A model generated the notes under the pieces. That model was given only the letters and a program-made list of their open reading frames with translations, searched no databases and had not been told where the DNA came from. A stretch of 64,000 bases of DNA, from IMG/VR virus record IMGVR_UViG_3300043540_000091, positions 62,001 to 126,000 of that record; one strand, written 5' to 3'. The DNA comes from a virus. This document shows positions 9,843-19,361 of this stretch, piece after piece (position 1 is the first letter of the stretch; each line of letters starts with the position of its first letter). A program made the position numbers and the translations under genes.

Positions 9843-10450
9843 TACTCATCTCCGTACTTCAGCCAGTACATCATCTTGCGAGTCCATTCCTTATCCTCGG
9901 CCTGATGAAGACGGGCATTCTCGATATCTTGGTCATACTTCTTGCTCGCCAGCTTCTGGTTACGCTCTCGCTCGGCCTGCTGCTTGTTGATCATGTCAAG
10001 AACACCTGAACTTAGACTGACGTTAACTGGTTTGGCCGGTGCTTGCTCTGCAAGAGGCGGCGTTGACACGATCGGGAGAGCTTCCTGGATGTCAGTCTTC
10101 CGTGCGACCTTGATGTCACCGCGCTTGATCGCTGCGAACAGCGCGTCCTTGGTCTCTTGATCGATCAGATCGCCGTTCAGCATGCAGGTATGGCCATCAG
10201 AGGTGATCTCAACCACGTCGCCATTGTCCATGACGTAGCGCAACAGGTTGACAGTTGCCTTCTTCGGCTGCTCGATGGTCAGGTGAGATGACTTCTGGAC
10301 GACCTGGATCATGCGCTGATAGCTATTCTGGAATAAGTCTGGGAGTTTGCCGTTGGTGTTATCGACGACGAAGTCCAGAACGCGACCATCCGTGCGGATC
10401 TCGGCCAACGGAACGTCAGAATAATCAGATTTTATGACAAAGATCTTCAT
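9842..10450 (-). CDS. Unknown protein between protease-kinase and giant protein
   Basis: 202 residues. The N terminus is a beta-rich domain (MKIFVIKSDYSDVPLAEIRTDG, VVEITSDGHTCMLNGDLID), the middle a Pro/Val linker (STPPLAEQAPAKPVNVSL) and the C terminus a charged helix rich in Lys, Glu and Arg. The stop overlaps the giant gene's ATG (TAATG) and its own start overlaps the protease-kinase stop, indicating translational coupling. No motif recognised; perhaps an assembly partner of the giant protein. Confidence 0.58.
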   Translation of the reverse strand: MKIFVIKSDYSDVPLAEIRTDGRVLDFVVDNTNGKLPDLFQNSYQRMIQVVQKSSHLTIEQPKKATVNLLRYVMDNGDVVEITSDGHTCMLNGDLIDQETKDALFAAIKRGDIKVARKTDIQEALPIVSTPPLAEQAPAKPVNVSLSSGVLDMINKQQAERERNQKLASKKYDQDIENARLHQAEDKEWTRKMMYWLKYGDE

Positions 10451-12183
10451 ACTGCAGCCTTCTTCTTCTGTTCAGCATGCTCCGCATCGCGAGCTGCTCC
10501 AAAGGTTGGGCGGACTGCATTGTTCACGATGCTGCGCATGTGATCGATCGGCATGTCAGGCCTATCGGCGACCTTCTGGTACATCATGAGTCGGCCAACC
10601 GCGTGCTTTATGGTAATTGGATGATGCCCTTGATCCATCATCCTGCCAGCGAGTTTCTTCGGATCAATCCCCTTGATCCACTTGACTGCTTCCGGATGTA
10701 CCGGCTGACTGTCGCGCAGGTACCACGGCTTCATAGCTGGATCATAGTCGAACGAAGCGTCGTTGTCAATGTTTACCAGGTGTCCTTTAGGATGAATCAA
10801 CGTGTTACCGGAGTTCCGATCAGTGTCAGCGCCGAGGATACTGTCCATGATGGCCATTTTATGAACCGAACCGTCCTTGTTGGCGTTCTTCAAGACCGAG
10901 GCGATCTTCTCATCGGTCATGGTGTACGGAGTCTTAGCTCCGTCTATGATCTCCATGGCTTGATGATGCCGCTGAGATGCCTTATCGCCGTCTATTTCCT
11001 TAACTCCAGCAACAGGATGCTTGAAGTAGTTCGTGACAGGGACGTGCTTGCCCATGCCGAAGACGTCGTTGGCCAGCTCATAGTAGTGGGTTGAGTTTTC
11101 TGCGGCCTTGCTATGGTCAGGATGTTTTACCAGTACGTTCTGTCCGGCGTCGTTGCGATGCTTGGTGATGAGATTCGCGTAGTTCTCATGCCCTGGCGTA
11201 AAATCGGTGCCGCCGTGCTTACGCTTGGGATCAAAGTACAGCCCTTCCATCAGCTTCTTCTGTGCTTCTGACTGATTCTTGTTCGGACTGTGCGAAGCTC
11301 CGACGCGGATAAGCTTGATGGACGGCTTCGACTTCTTGAGCGCAAGCTCCTCGGCAAGATCCGTGAAGTGGTGGATGTAATCATCCGACACTTCCGGAAG
11401 AGCTGCCTTAAGAACTTCCTTCAACGGGCGCTTACGGTCCCAGTCGCGAACGATCGCCTTGACTCGGTTACGCTGGAATCCGGTGATATGTTCCTTGGTG
11501 AGCGCTGCGCCGCCGGTCAGCTGACCTGGCGCGACATTGCCCATACCGGCAGTGAGTGCCTTGTTCAGATCCTCGAGGGCCTTGTGCAGGTCCAGGACCG
11601 GATCATGAGGCATGAACGATTCATCCAGTACCGGCGATTCGAATTTCATAAGGTCTGCTATGTCCGAAGATATCTTCCGTATCGACTTTGCGACACTCTT
11701 CGTCTTAGGGTCATCATAAAGACCGGCAATGGCCATCTTGTTGCAGCTGCGGAGAGTGATGGCAACGCGACGGCCAACCGATTCCTTAAGAATATAGTCT
11801 TCACGTTCTAGAGTAGCTCCTTCTATGCTGAAGCCGACCAAAAGCCGCTCATCCTTTGCCGCGTAATAGCGGATCATAGCGGCGACGGCTACCGCACCTG
11901 GATGCTCTTGATCCTCAAACAACTCGCCTATGATATACACGAATGGTTTTTTCGAAAAGTCCCAGTAAGCTCTTTGTCGATCGTTCTCGCAATCTTTCTT
12001 TTCCATTATCTTCTTGGCATAGATAACAGCGCCGACGATATCTTCAGCTTTATTTGAATGCTCGAAGTTCAGAACGCCTTTACCATCTATAAGATCCGAG
12101 ATGTCGTGGTTCTCTACTATTAATAACTCACCGCTTGAGTCGATATGCTCGGATGTTGCTATGCCGTCTATCTTAAGATTCAC
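10447..12183 (-). CDS. Prohead protease fused to a PI3/4-kinase-like domain
   Basis: 578 residues from GTG 12183, chosen because GGGAG sits eight bases upstream and GTGA overlaps the preceding stop; a GTG at 12198 would add five residues. Residues 1-160 look like a T4 gp21/herpes-type prohead protease, with a His in VLNFEHS (about 42) and a Ser in VGFSIEG (about 119). Residues about 300-578 carry kinase-like elements: a Lys in NVLVKHP (about 353), acidic residues in a helix (YYELA), the catalytic loop ADTDRNSGN (about 453-460) and metal-binding VNIDNDASF (about 471-478). Such loops are typical of PI3/4-kinase and related protein-kinase-like folds. The protease half would mature the head; the kinase substrate is unknown. 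Confidence 0.72.
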   Translation of the reverse strand: MNLKIDGIATSEHIDSSGELLIVENHDISDLIDGKGVLNFEHSNKAEDIVGAVIYAKKIMEKKDCENDRQRAYWDFSKKPFVYIIGELFEDQEHPGAVAVAAMIRYYAAKDERLLVGFSIEGATLEREDYILKESVGRRVAITLRSCNKMAIAGLYDDPKTKSVAKSIRKISSDIADLMKFESPVLDESFMPHDPVLDLHKALEDLNKALTAGMGNVAPGQLTGGAALTKEHITGFQRNRVKAIVRDWDRKRPLKEVLKAALPEVSDDYIHHFTDLAEELALKKSKPSIKLIRVGASHSPNKNQSEAQKKLMEGLYFDPKRKHGGTDFTPGHENYANLITKHRNDAGQNVLVKHPDHSKAAENSTHYYELANDVFGMGKHVPVTNYFKHPVAGVKEIDGDKASQRHHQAMEIIDGAKTPYTMTDEKIASVLKNANKDGSVHKMAIMDSILGADTDRNSGNTLIHPKGHLVNIDNDASFDYDPAMKPWYLRDSQPVHPEAVKWIKGIDPKKLAGRMMDQGHHPITIKHAVGRLMMYQKVADRPDMPIDHMRSIVNNAVRPTFGAARDAEHAEQKKKAAV

Positions 12184-12968
12184 GACGCGTACTCCCACTT
12201 ATATCCCTTATATGAAGAGTACTTACCCGCAAGGCACCGATACACTGAACTCTTTATGAAACCAGCGGCTTCAGCGGCCTTGGCGGTGCTGAAGAAGAGC
12301 GCGGGGCCGCCTTCCAGACTGACAGCCTTAAGTTTGGACCCACGGGAGAACTTCGGAGATAAACGTGTTGATCTAGACTTAAGATGTAATAATTTAAGTC
12401 CTGTAGGAGTTCTCGTTAAGGAAGGCTGAGGATATTCTGTTTCCGGCGCAAACTTCCACCGACTACCTGCATGAGACCATTCCTTACCATTGCAGCACTT
12501 GGAGATCGATACCCGACAATATCCATCGGCCTGAGCCATCCCCATGTTTGGGTAACAGACTTCGATACCTGTCACGAGGTCCAGCCTGACTACTCGACGC
12601 GCGTTTGGTTGTCGGCATCTGAAGCCTGTGTTGGACTGCTTTATCTTGAGTTTAATGTCTTCAGACAAAGTCTTGTACTTTGATCCGCCTGATTCAAGGT
12701 TGTATCCATTCGGCACTATAGACTTATGCTGAGCGATATGGAACCTCTCTAGGTCATCAAGAGCTTCTGGAAATGGAGCTGACGCCAGAATTGCCACCTC
12801 AAAGTTATCCTTGCCATACTTCTGGATGGCCTTATGAAGCAAGAACTTCCTAGTCTGACTCGCGTAGCAGTGTTCGGCCCATCGGCGTTCAATACCTTGA
12901 GAAGTTTGGCCGACGTACTTCTTGCCGTTGACCTTGTTTGTTATTAGATAAACGATGCCGCAGTTCAT
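12180..12968 (-). CDS. GIY-YIG homing endonuclease with NUMOD-type C-terminal repeat
   Basis: 262 residues. The N terminus has the GIY-YIG core: GIVYLITNKVNGKKYVGQT, a conserved Arg in GIERRWAEH, and a Glu-containing helix (DDLERFHIAQHKS). The centre and C terminus look like nuclease-associated DNA-binding modules (FFSTAKAAEAAGFIKSSVYR, YKGYKWEYAS). Free-standing enzymes of this type cut intron-less or endonuclease-less alleles and spread by repair. It sits between MuF and the prohead protease, its stop overlaps the next start (GTGA), and it carries the ribosome site for that gene, a neat insertion. It is somewhat richer in A+T than its neighbours, consistent with recent arrival. Confidence 0.88.
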   Translation of the reverse strand: MNCGIVYLITNKVNGKKYVGQTSQGIERRWAEHCYASQTRKFLLHKAIQKYGKDNFEVAILASAPFPEALDDLERFHIAQHKSIVPNGYNLESGGSKYKTLSEDIKLKIKQSNTGFRCRQPNARRVVRLDLVTGIEVCYPNMGMAQADGYCRVSISKCCNGKEWSHAGSRWKFAPETEYPQPSLTRTPTGLKLLHLKSRSTRLSPKFSRGSKLKAVSLEGGPALFFSTAKAAEAAGFIKSSVYRCLAGKYSSYKGYKWEYAS

Positions 12969-12978
12969 ATCTCACAGA

Positions 12979-13887
12979 TTAGGGTTCGTGTTTGCAACCA
13001 AGGGTACAAGTGTTACCGCTACTCTTTGAGAGTACATGCTCCTTCTCGTGCTCGATGTTGATCTCTAAGTATTCGTCATAACTGATGAAATTTGGCATCG
13101 GCGTGTCGGCGGAGGTCGGCTCTTCAGACTTGCGAACGCTCCAGTAGTCCTCATAGTAGTCATAGCCGATCGCCTTGAAGACGATCGTGCCGGACTTATC
13201 GTACCCGAAGTTCGGAGGAACGAAGGCCATGATGTGTCGGCAGTGAGGATGAAGAGGCGACTGGTGCGGCGTCTTGCCGTCCCATTCCTTAGGTTTGAAG
13301 TACCCTTCTCGGACCTGCGACAACCGATATGGTTTGGGGACCTGCAGATTGGACCGGTCATGGTACATGGACTTGCAGTACTTGCAGATCTTATGGTCGG
13401 CGATGCCGAGAAACACGACGGTCGGATCTTTCACCTTGATGTCAGACGCCAACCTCGTGATACCCTCGCGAGAGGCGTAGGCTTGAACGATGTGAGCCTC
13501 GTTCGCCACTAACATGTCAACGTATTCTCCGGCCTTGTCGAAGTGATTTCTGATATACCGGATCGCTTCCGATGGAGTCTTTGCCTTGGCTACGTCGGCC
13601 AAGATATGATTCTTCACCTTCAGCTGCTGGGAGTCGAGGTAGTCGGACGTGATCTCGGCGAGATTCTTGATGTTCGAGACGTTTGGCTTTGCGTCGGGAC
13701 CGTATAGCATCTTCAAGGTGTACATGTAGATGCCTTCGATCGTGTGAAGAGGATCGGTCCGCTTCACGACCTCGAAGTAGATCTTCGGCCCTTTGAAGAG
13801 CTTGCCGAGAAGACCTGCCTTGGTACTCTCGAAGAGAGACTCGATGCGGCTGATGATTAAGCGGCGCTGGGCGTCGGTGAGCTTCAC
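12979..13887 (-). CDS. MuF-like minor head protein
   Basis: 302 residues from GTG 13887 (GGGAG five bases upstream). The middle to C-terminal part has the MuF signature: VVFLGIADHKICKYCKSMYH followed by SPLHPHCRHIMAFVP, with the paired cysteines and the HP-C-RH motif that bind metal in this family. These proteins sit near the portal and help head morphogenesis or enter the cell with DNA. It directly follows the portal gene, the usual order. The C-terminal 50 residues end in a Cys/His cluster (GNTCTLGCKHEP) of unknown role. Confidence 0.82.
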   Translation of the reverse strand: MKLTDAQRRLIISRIESLFESTKAGLLGKLFKGPKIYFEVVKRTDPLHTIEGIYMYTLKMLYGPDAKPNVSNIKNLAEITSDYLDSQQLKVKNHILADVAKAKTPSEAIRYIRNHFDKAGEYVDMLVANEAHIVQAYASREGITRLASDIKVKDPTVVFLGIADHKICKYCKSMYHDRSNLQVPKPYRLSQVREGYFKPKEWDGKTPHQSPLHPHCRHIMAFVPPNFGYDKSGTIVFKAIGYDYYEDYWSVRKSEEPTSADTPMPNFISYDEYLEINIEHEKEHVLSKSSGNTCTLGCKHEP

Positions 13888-16065
13888 CTACTCTCCCTTC
13901 TTGTCGTCCTTGATCACCTTGGACATGTCGGCGACGGCCTTCTTCGCTTCCTTGCGCCAGCGCTCCATGTGAGCGTCGACAAGGTCGTTGTGTCTGCGAA
14001 GCAACTTTCTCGAGATCGAGTTGTGATTGTTCTTGATGGCCTTCTCCAAGACGACATAGTTTGCGGCAGCCCACTGAATGTTCTTGGTTGAGATCTCCTT
14101 GATCTGATCAAGAGGCTTCTCTGCCTTGGACGTCTGTTCCGGCGGTGGATTGGAGTCTCCCGAATCTTGGTTAGAATCACCGGAGTCACCCGAATCTGGG
14201 TTACCCTCGTCTTCTCCTCCCTCTTCGGGACCTCCCGCTGAGGTTTGCATGGCCTGCTGCTGTACCATCATCTCCTGCTGCATGGCGATCTGAGCCTTCT
14301 GAAGCACGATCTGTTGTTGCTGGAACCAGAACGGATCACGGATGTACTGATAGCGAGGATCTTGTGCTGCGCCCTTCTGCTTGAAGAGATTCTCTAGGAT
14401 CACGCCGACCGGCACGTACTTATCAAGGACGGCCTGCATCTGCGGGTTCAGAGGGAAGTCGCCGCCAAGCTCGGCGGGGACCGGATTCTTCTCCACCTGC
14501 TTCATGACCTCGTTGTAGGTCATATGGACGGCCATGTCCTGCTGGAGTCGAGTGTTCTCCTTCTCGGGAGAGTCCTTCTCGAGACCTGTCATAACGATCT
14601 GGTGAGTCTTTGCAAGCTCGGAGTCGACGAACGGGAGGATGTGACTGTTGAGGAAATCCTGGATGTCCTGCAGCAACGGGCGCAAACCCACGTCGCGAGC
14701 AGCTGTGAGCTTCCATTCGTTGTCAGACTCGGAGAGGGCCTGAGTGTTCGTGCCGCGAGCAAGGTGCGCGTAGCCAGGAAGCTCTTCAGGAGACATCTGG
14801 AATGACGACAGGATCACACGAGCGTTGTTGTCCATGAGGTACTGGAACTCGGCGTCGCGGCCAGAATTATCGATCGGCTGCCATGAGAGTTCATCGTCAG
14901 TTCCGACGCCGAACACCGGCATGCGCCATGCGTTCTGGACAGAGTTGATGGACTGGTGGAACTGCAAGCGGATGCGCTGTACTGCCGCCTCATCGACGGA
15001 GTCAGACTTGAAGATTAACATTCCCTTTGCTGCGCGACCGTGCTGGAAGTACAGCTTGTTGTGCACCGTGATGTTGATATGAGTCGTGATGGCGTTCAAG
15101 GCCTGATCGATTGGAGTTAGCGGATAGCCAGAGAACTCGACGTTGGTAGTCGGGTACAGATTGTAGACCACCATCTCATCTTCTGTGAAGGCCTGAGATG
15201 GTTTACCTTCGATCACCTGAACGTAGCGGTATTCATCTTTCTTGTACTTCTCGATGTCGATCTTCTTGTTCTTCAGCTCAGACAATAGGCGGATGGCTTC
15301 AGTCCGAAGCGACTGGTCTTGCTCCTTCTTGGGCATGACCTTGTACATGGTACCAGCGTCGGATGCACGCCACGCGTACAGCTCGCTCTTACCGGTCTTG
15401 ATGTTGCGTTTCCAAACTCGTTCACATGCGAAGCGTCCGTACGCTAAGCCATCGCGAGTGATCAGCTTCAGGAACTGACTGAGGTTCACCTGGTTCAACT
15501 CATCGTCGAGAGCGCCATGGCCACAGCGCCACAGTATCTTCTTGGCACCGTCGATACGCTCTTGGATTTGCTTTGCTTCTTCCTCTGAGCGCTTGCGGTT
15601 CTTGTCCATTTCCTGGAACTCGAAACCCATGGAGAATCGATCGGTGCGAGGACGACCGAACGAGCCGATCATGTTAGAGCGTGCTTGTAAGATCTGGTTG
15701 ACAAGCTCGTCGCCGCCAGGACCTGTGATGCGTTTCAAGATATGGTCAGGAGTAAGGTTGGATTTTAGTCGATAGAAGCCCATCCCCGTCGCATAGTTTG
15801 CGCGTGGATCGACCTCGAACGCCATCCGGTCTACGCCGTCAGGCTGAGAAGCTATACGTTCGTTCTGTTGCCGGATGGACTTTAGGATGAGGCCAAGTAC
15901 AGAGTTACCTTCCGCCTTCTCGAACGGTTCGCCCTTGTCGGCTGCGGCATTCTGCGCCTCCCGATCTGCCTCTTCCTTCTTCAAGAGGTTATACGAGTTC
16001 ATGTCCAGCGCAACTATCTGCTGGACATGCTTAGCCGGTTTTGGACCGCTCTTATCTTTGGCCAC
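13888..16065 (-). CDS. Portal protein
   Basis: 725 residues from GTG 16065 behind GGTGGAG. It shows the general build of SPP1/HK97-like portals: an alpha/beta clip and wing region (GFEFQEMDKNRKRSEEEAKQ, FLKLITRDGLAYGRFACERV, EDEMVVYNLYPTTN), a long central region with HINITVHNKLYFQHGRAAKG, then MSPEELPGYAHLARGTNTQ, typical of portal C-terminal domains. After residue about 600 come Gln/Met-rich and Gly/Asp/Ser-rich linkers and a helical tail. It lies between a terminase-side gene and MuF. The portal ring is the DNA entry channel and the terminase docking site. Confidence 0.87.
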   Translation of the reverse strand: MAKDKSGPKPAKHVQQIVALDMNSYNLLKKEEADREAQNAAADKGEPFEKAEGNSVLGLILKSIRQQNERIASQPDGVDRMAFEVDPRANYATGMGFYRLKSNLTPDHILKRITGPGGDELVNQILQARSNMIGSFGRPRTDRFSMGFEFQEMDKNRKRSEEEAKQIQERIDGAKKILWRCGHGALDDELNQVNLSQFLKLITRDGLAYGRFACERVWKRNIKTGKSELYAWRASDAGTMYKVMPKKEQDQSLRTEAIRLLSELKNKKIDIEKYKKDEYRYVQVIEGKPSQAFTEDEMVVYNLYPTTNVEFSGYPLTPIDQALNAITTHINITVHNKLYFQHGRAAKGMLIFKSDSVDEAAVQRIRLQFHQSINSVQNAWRMPVFGVGTDDELSWQPIDNSGRDAEFQYLMDNNARVILSSFQMSPEELPGYAHLARGTNTQALSESDNEWKLTAARDVGLRPLLQDIQDFLNSHILPFVDSELAKTHQIVMTGLEKDSPEKENTRLQQDMAVHMTYNEVMKQVEKNPVPAELGGDFPLNPQMQAVLDKYVPVGVILENLFKQKGAAQDPRYQYIRDPFWFQQQQIVLQKAQIAMQQEMMVQQQAMQTSAGGPEEGGEDEGNPDSGDSGDSNQDSGDSNPPPEQTSKAEKPLDQIKEISTKNIQWAAANYVVLEKAIKNNHNSISRKLLRRHNDLVDAHMERWRKEAKKAVADMSKVIKDDKKGE

Positions 16066-16069
16066 TCAG

Positions 16070-17044
16070 TTACTCCACCGTGAAGAACTTGATCGTGCAA
16101 CTGTTCACTGACAGGTTCTTTACCTGGCAGGCATACGCGTCTCCCCATTTCTGGTGCACGCCACGCAGCATTGGGTTACCAGCCTCGATGGGCTGGAGGA
16201 CGTTCAGATCGTCTGTCTGACCGTTGAACCGAATCGAACACACCTGATCCACCTCACAGTAGATCATACGCTTAACTCCGGTGTAGAACACGATCGAGCC
16301 AGGAACATACATAAGGCCGGTCTCTTCCGGAATAGCGGCGGTAGACACGAAGTCGATCGCGGTCGGAGTCGAGTTCAGGACCGTGTAGGTCCGCTGGGAA
16401 ACCTGGCTGAAGGTACCGTTGATCTGGAACTGCATTCCAGGCCGGATTGTATCGTCCGCGAAGAACTGTACGTCGGAGCCTACCGACGCAACGGTTTCAG
16501 CAACGGCCTCGAAGGGTTCGCCAACCTGACGAACGCACGAGACCTTGGTACCATTGACTCCAATAACCTTCCAGATACCTGAATTTATTGGATTAAACTG
16601 AAAAGGTCCAGTGTCATACGTGTTGTCGCCATTGATCTTCATGATGTCGCCGACGACGATGGGAAGCGTTGCGCCGGTGAAGTCAAAGACGGCCACAGAC
16701 TGGTTGTTCACGGTCACGGTGCACTGGCCGAGACCGGCGGCTGCGCGTGGCGTACGGAAGGCATATGGTCCGGAGGCAACTTCGAGGCGATAGACGCTGT
16801 CCTGGGCGCTGACTTGGGTAATCTGGACCATGGAAGATATGAGAAGACCGGTGGACACCGTGTTCTGGACGATGGTGAATACTTCTCCAGGCGCGAGAGT
16901 CTTCGAGTCGCCTGACGGGTTCTTACAAGCAATGGCTTCAAGCCTGCGACGGTGATCAAACGCCCGTTCGTGCGGATTGTCCGTCACTGAGGGATCTGAA
17001 TAACACAGTAGCTGGTTGATAAGATTGAGGATATGGTCATTCAT
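16070..17044 (-). CDS. Probable structural protein, beta-rich, unknown
   Basis: 324 residues with mostly beta-like segments, for example VSTGLLISSMVQITQVSAQ, QCTVTVNNQSVAVFDFTG and SVNSCTIKFFTVE. Strings of Gly, Thr and Val and few charged helices suggest a virion surface or connector protein. No catalytic motif, no signal peptide and no membrane segment were seen. It is located between large terminase and portal, four bases from the portal start. A head-decoration, adaptor or neck role is possible; none is demonstrated. Confidence 0.58.
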   Translation of the reverse strand: MNDHILNLINQLLCYSDPSVTDNPHERAFDHRRRLEAIACKNPSGDSKTLAPGEVFTIVQNTVSTGLLISSMVQITQVSAQDSVYRLEVASGPYAFRTPRAAAGLGQCTVTVNNQSVAVFDFTGATLPIVVGDIMKINGDNTYDTGPFQFNPINSGIWKVIGVNGTKVSCVRQVGEPFEAVAETVASVGSDVQFFADDTIRPGMQFQINGTFSQVSQRTYTVLNSTPTAIDFVSTAAIPEETGLMYVPGSIVFYTGVKRMIYCEVDQVCSIRFNGQTDDLNVLQPIEAGNPMLRGVHQKWGDAYACQVKNLSVNSCTIKFFTVE

Positions 17045-17077
17045 CGTCTACCGCCTATACTCCAAGTACTTGAAAGA

Positions 17078-18961
17078 TTAGGTATCTTCATCGTCAGCTC
17101 CGAAGTCCCAGATCACGTTTCCGTCCGCAGACTTGCCCTGCGGGGCACCCTTGTCCGCCGTGGCTAAATTTCGCACCTTCTGAGTCATCCAGTCCTCGAA
17201 TCTGTTGTCCTTGCCGAACTCCGACATCTTAGGCATGGTATCCTGACTCGGGGATACCGCGCTACCCTTCGGACGGAACAGGTTCTGGGCCTGATAACGT
17301 ACGGTGTCCGCGATATCTGCGTATTCCCCGTCATCTGGATCTTTGGTTATGTTTCCTAGGGTATCCAGCTTGAAGCAATGCTCGGCGAACATCTTGATGA
17401 ACAGCTCGGTGCGCTCATGTTTGATCACCTTCAGCGACCTCTGGCCGCCAGCATTGATGATCTGACCGCGAACGGCCTCGATGCCGCCGCGAACGTCCTT
17501 GACGAAGTCTTGGCATGGCATTCGGCGCTTCTTGAACTCCTTGATGAACATGGGCTCAGATGTATCCGCGAACCACTTTACGACTCGGTACATGTCGCGG
17601 ACGGATATCGCGAGGTCGATCATCTGCTGGAACTCAAGTCCTGGAACCGAGTATGCGTCGATCAACCACCACTCGTTCTGGATCTTCGCGCTGACGGATA
17701 TGGCGAAGGCGTGCGTCGTACCCCAGTCGACACCGGCGTAGAACTTGATATCGCGCTGCAACATGAGAGTGACGAGATCGTTCAGCGTAGCGTAACCTGG
17801 CATCTTCTCGCCGGTATAATGCTCCCACGCCTGGGCCAGAGAGTAGGTGTTGGCGGTACCGTCGTCCTTGTCAAGGAAACGTGGATACACCATCCCTTGC
17901 GAAGATGGTTTCCAGCACATCAGCTGTGCTTCTGCCAGATCAGGATCGTCGTTCGAGAAGAACTGAGAGATCGTGAAGTCGATCGGCTTCCAGAGTCCGC
18001 CCTTGTCGTTCTCCGACCGGTGAGCGAGCCGTCCGCGACAGACCGGTAGCAAGGGACACTTCGCGCATCCTCCCATGGCCTCGATCTCGTCATATGCGTC
18101 CTTCTCTCGATCGGCCAAGGATTCAAACTGGTCCTTGGTTATCGTCTTGAGCGGGAGGTTCTTGGCGACGTACACGGTCTCCTTAGGAAGATCAGGTCGA
18201 TGACGCTCAGGCTGGCACTTCTCCGTGATGTCTATGATGTTCCATCGGAAGATCCTATATCCATACTTACGCGCCTTGTCCATCTCTTTCGAGAACAGGC
18301 CGCCTGGGAACTTCATCGTAGAAGTCTTGATGGTTACTGGATGCTGACCGTTGAACACTCCAGGGATGAATCGAGCTTCCTTGTACGCGCGTTGCTGTTC
18401 CTTGGAGCGAATCGTGTCGATCTCGTCGATCGTGAAGATATTCGTATGAGCGCTGTTCGCTCCAGTGATGGTACACACGATGATCTTCATGTACGCGGTT
18501 CGTTCCGTTGGCAAACCTTCGTCAAACTTCAGCGAGATTTCCTTGGCGTTCTGGGCGTCGAGAGTGATCTTGTGGTAATCGAGGTACGGCTTGATCTTCT
18601 GGATGAAGCTCTCGATGTATGTCTGCGCAGCCGTAGCCTGTGGCACGATCGCGGCCATGTGAGCGATGGAAGCTCCGAACTGCGCCATCATGATGATTGC
18701 GAAGACAGCTTCCGACAAAGTCTTGTAAGATTCACGAGAAGAGATGACTATCGTATCGGGCGATAGATTGGCCTGGTTCGCCTCGTACATTTTGTATGTC
18801 TCGTAGATCCAATGTATCGGACTGGAGTTACTGTCCGGATCTACCCACGAGTCTGGGAACTCGAGGTCGAGGAAGTTATGAATCCACTGCTTCACATGCT
18901 CAGGCGTAGTGAATCGAACAAGGAACGTCTTTGCTAAGTTCTCGTCGATCTTAACGGCCAT
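17078..18961 (-). CDS. terL: Terminase large subunit (packaging ATPase/nuclease)
   Basis: 627 residues. The ATPase has a Walker A-like loop (VISSRESYKT, about 72-81) and Walker B NIFTIDEID (about 174-182). The nuclease half begins at YAGVDWGTT (Asp about 412), with a further acidic site in WFADTSEP (about 463-470). Between them, CAKCPLLPVC (about 299-308) is a cysteine cluster that might bind zinc or an iron-sulfur cluster, unusual for the family. The enzyme translocates DNA into proheads through the portal and cuts concatemers. Small terminase lies upstream in the same operon with one small gene between; the ATG at 18961 overlaps that gene by 11 bases. Confidence 0.9.
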   Translation of the reverse strand: MAVKIDENLAKTFLVRFTTPEHVKQWIHNFLDLEFPDSWVDPDSNSSPIHWIYETYKMYEANQANLSPDTIVISSRESYKTLSEAVFAIIMMAQFGASIAHMAAIVPQATAAQTYIESFIQKIKPYLDYHKITLDAQNAKEISLKFDEGLPTERTAYMKIIVCTITGANSAHTNIFTIDEIDTIRSKEQQRAYKEARFIPGVFNGQHPVTIKTSTMKFPGGLFSKEMDKARKYGYRIFRWNIIDITEKCQPERHRPDLPKETVYVAKNLPLKTITKDQFESLADREKDAYDEIEAMGGCAKCPLLPVCRGRLAHRSENDKGGLWKPIDFTISQFFSNDDPDLAEAQLMCWKPSSQGMVYPRFLDKDDGTANTYSLAQAWEHYTGEKMPGYATLNDLVTLMLQRDIKFYAGVDWGTTHAFAISVSAKIQNEWWLIDAYSVPGLEFQQMIDLAISVRDMYRVVKWFADTSEPMFIKEFKKRRMPCQDFVKDVRGGIEAVRGQIINAGGQRSLKVIKHERTELFIKMFAEHCFKLDTLGNITKDPDDGEYADIADTVRYQAQNLFRPKGSAVSPSQDTMPKMSEFGKDNRFEDWMTQKVRNLATADKGAPQGKSADGNVIWDFGADDEDT

Positions 18962-19361
18962 GAAGCGGCGTCCTCATAAGGCCTGCGGACTCGAGATCCG
19001 CATCCGTCAGGGACGCAAGCTGAACATCGTTCTTGGTGAGGAGAAGTATGGCCTTATCCTTGCCATGACCTCTCAAGTAGTCCCTGATATGGTTGAAAGT
19101 ATCGTACCGAAGCATGCGCTCATCCGCGACCTTGATCCACACGATGTCGCCGAGGCGATTGAAGTCCACCAGCTCGAGCTGGCTGCGGACGTCCAGTGAT
19201 GTATTCCGGTCCAGCCGAGCGACATCGGCGCGAAGCTTGGCGATCTCGAGGGCGGCGTCCTTCAACGTGATGCGATACACGTTGTTGAGGCCCATGATCG
19301 AGCACAGTTTGTCGTGCAGCCACAGTTTGATCTGAAAGATGGTGACCTTAAGACTTTGCAT
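18951..19361 (-). CDS. Unknown small protein between terminase subunits
   Basis: 136 residues from ATG 19361, with GGTGAG upstream. An N-terminal helix is followed by charged helical and coiled segments (LKDAALEIAKLRADVARLDR), then an alpha/beta C-terminal part (GDIVWIKVADERMLRYDTF, ILLLTKNDVQLASLTDADLE). The last 40 residues resemble the end of the small protein at 54084-54422. It overlaps small terminase at its start and large terminase at its end, so all three are translationally coupled. A packaging accessory role is possible from context only. Confidence 0.6.
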   Translation of the reverse strand: MQSLKVTIFQIKLWLHDKLCSIMGLNNVYRITLKDAALEIAKLRADVARLDRNTSLDVRSQLELVDFNRLGDIVWIKVADERMLRYDTFNHIRDYLRGHGKDKAILLLTKNDVQLASLTDADLESAGLMRTPLHGR

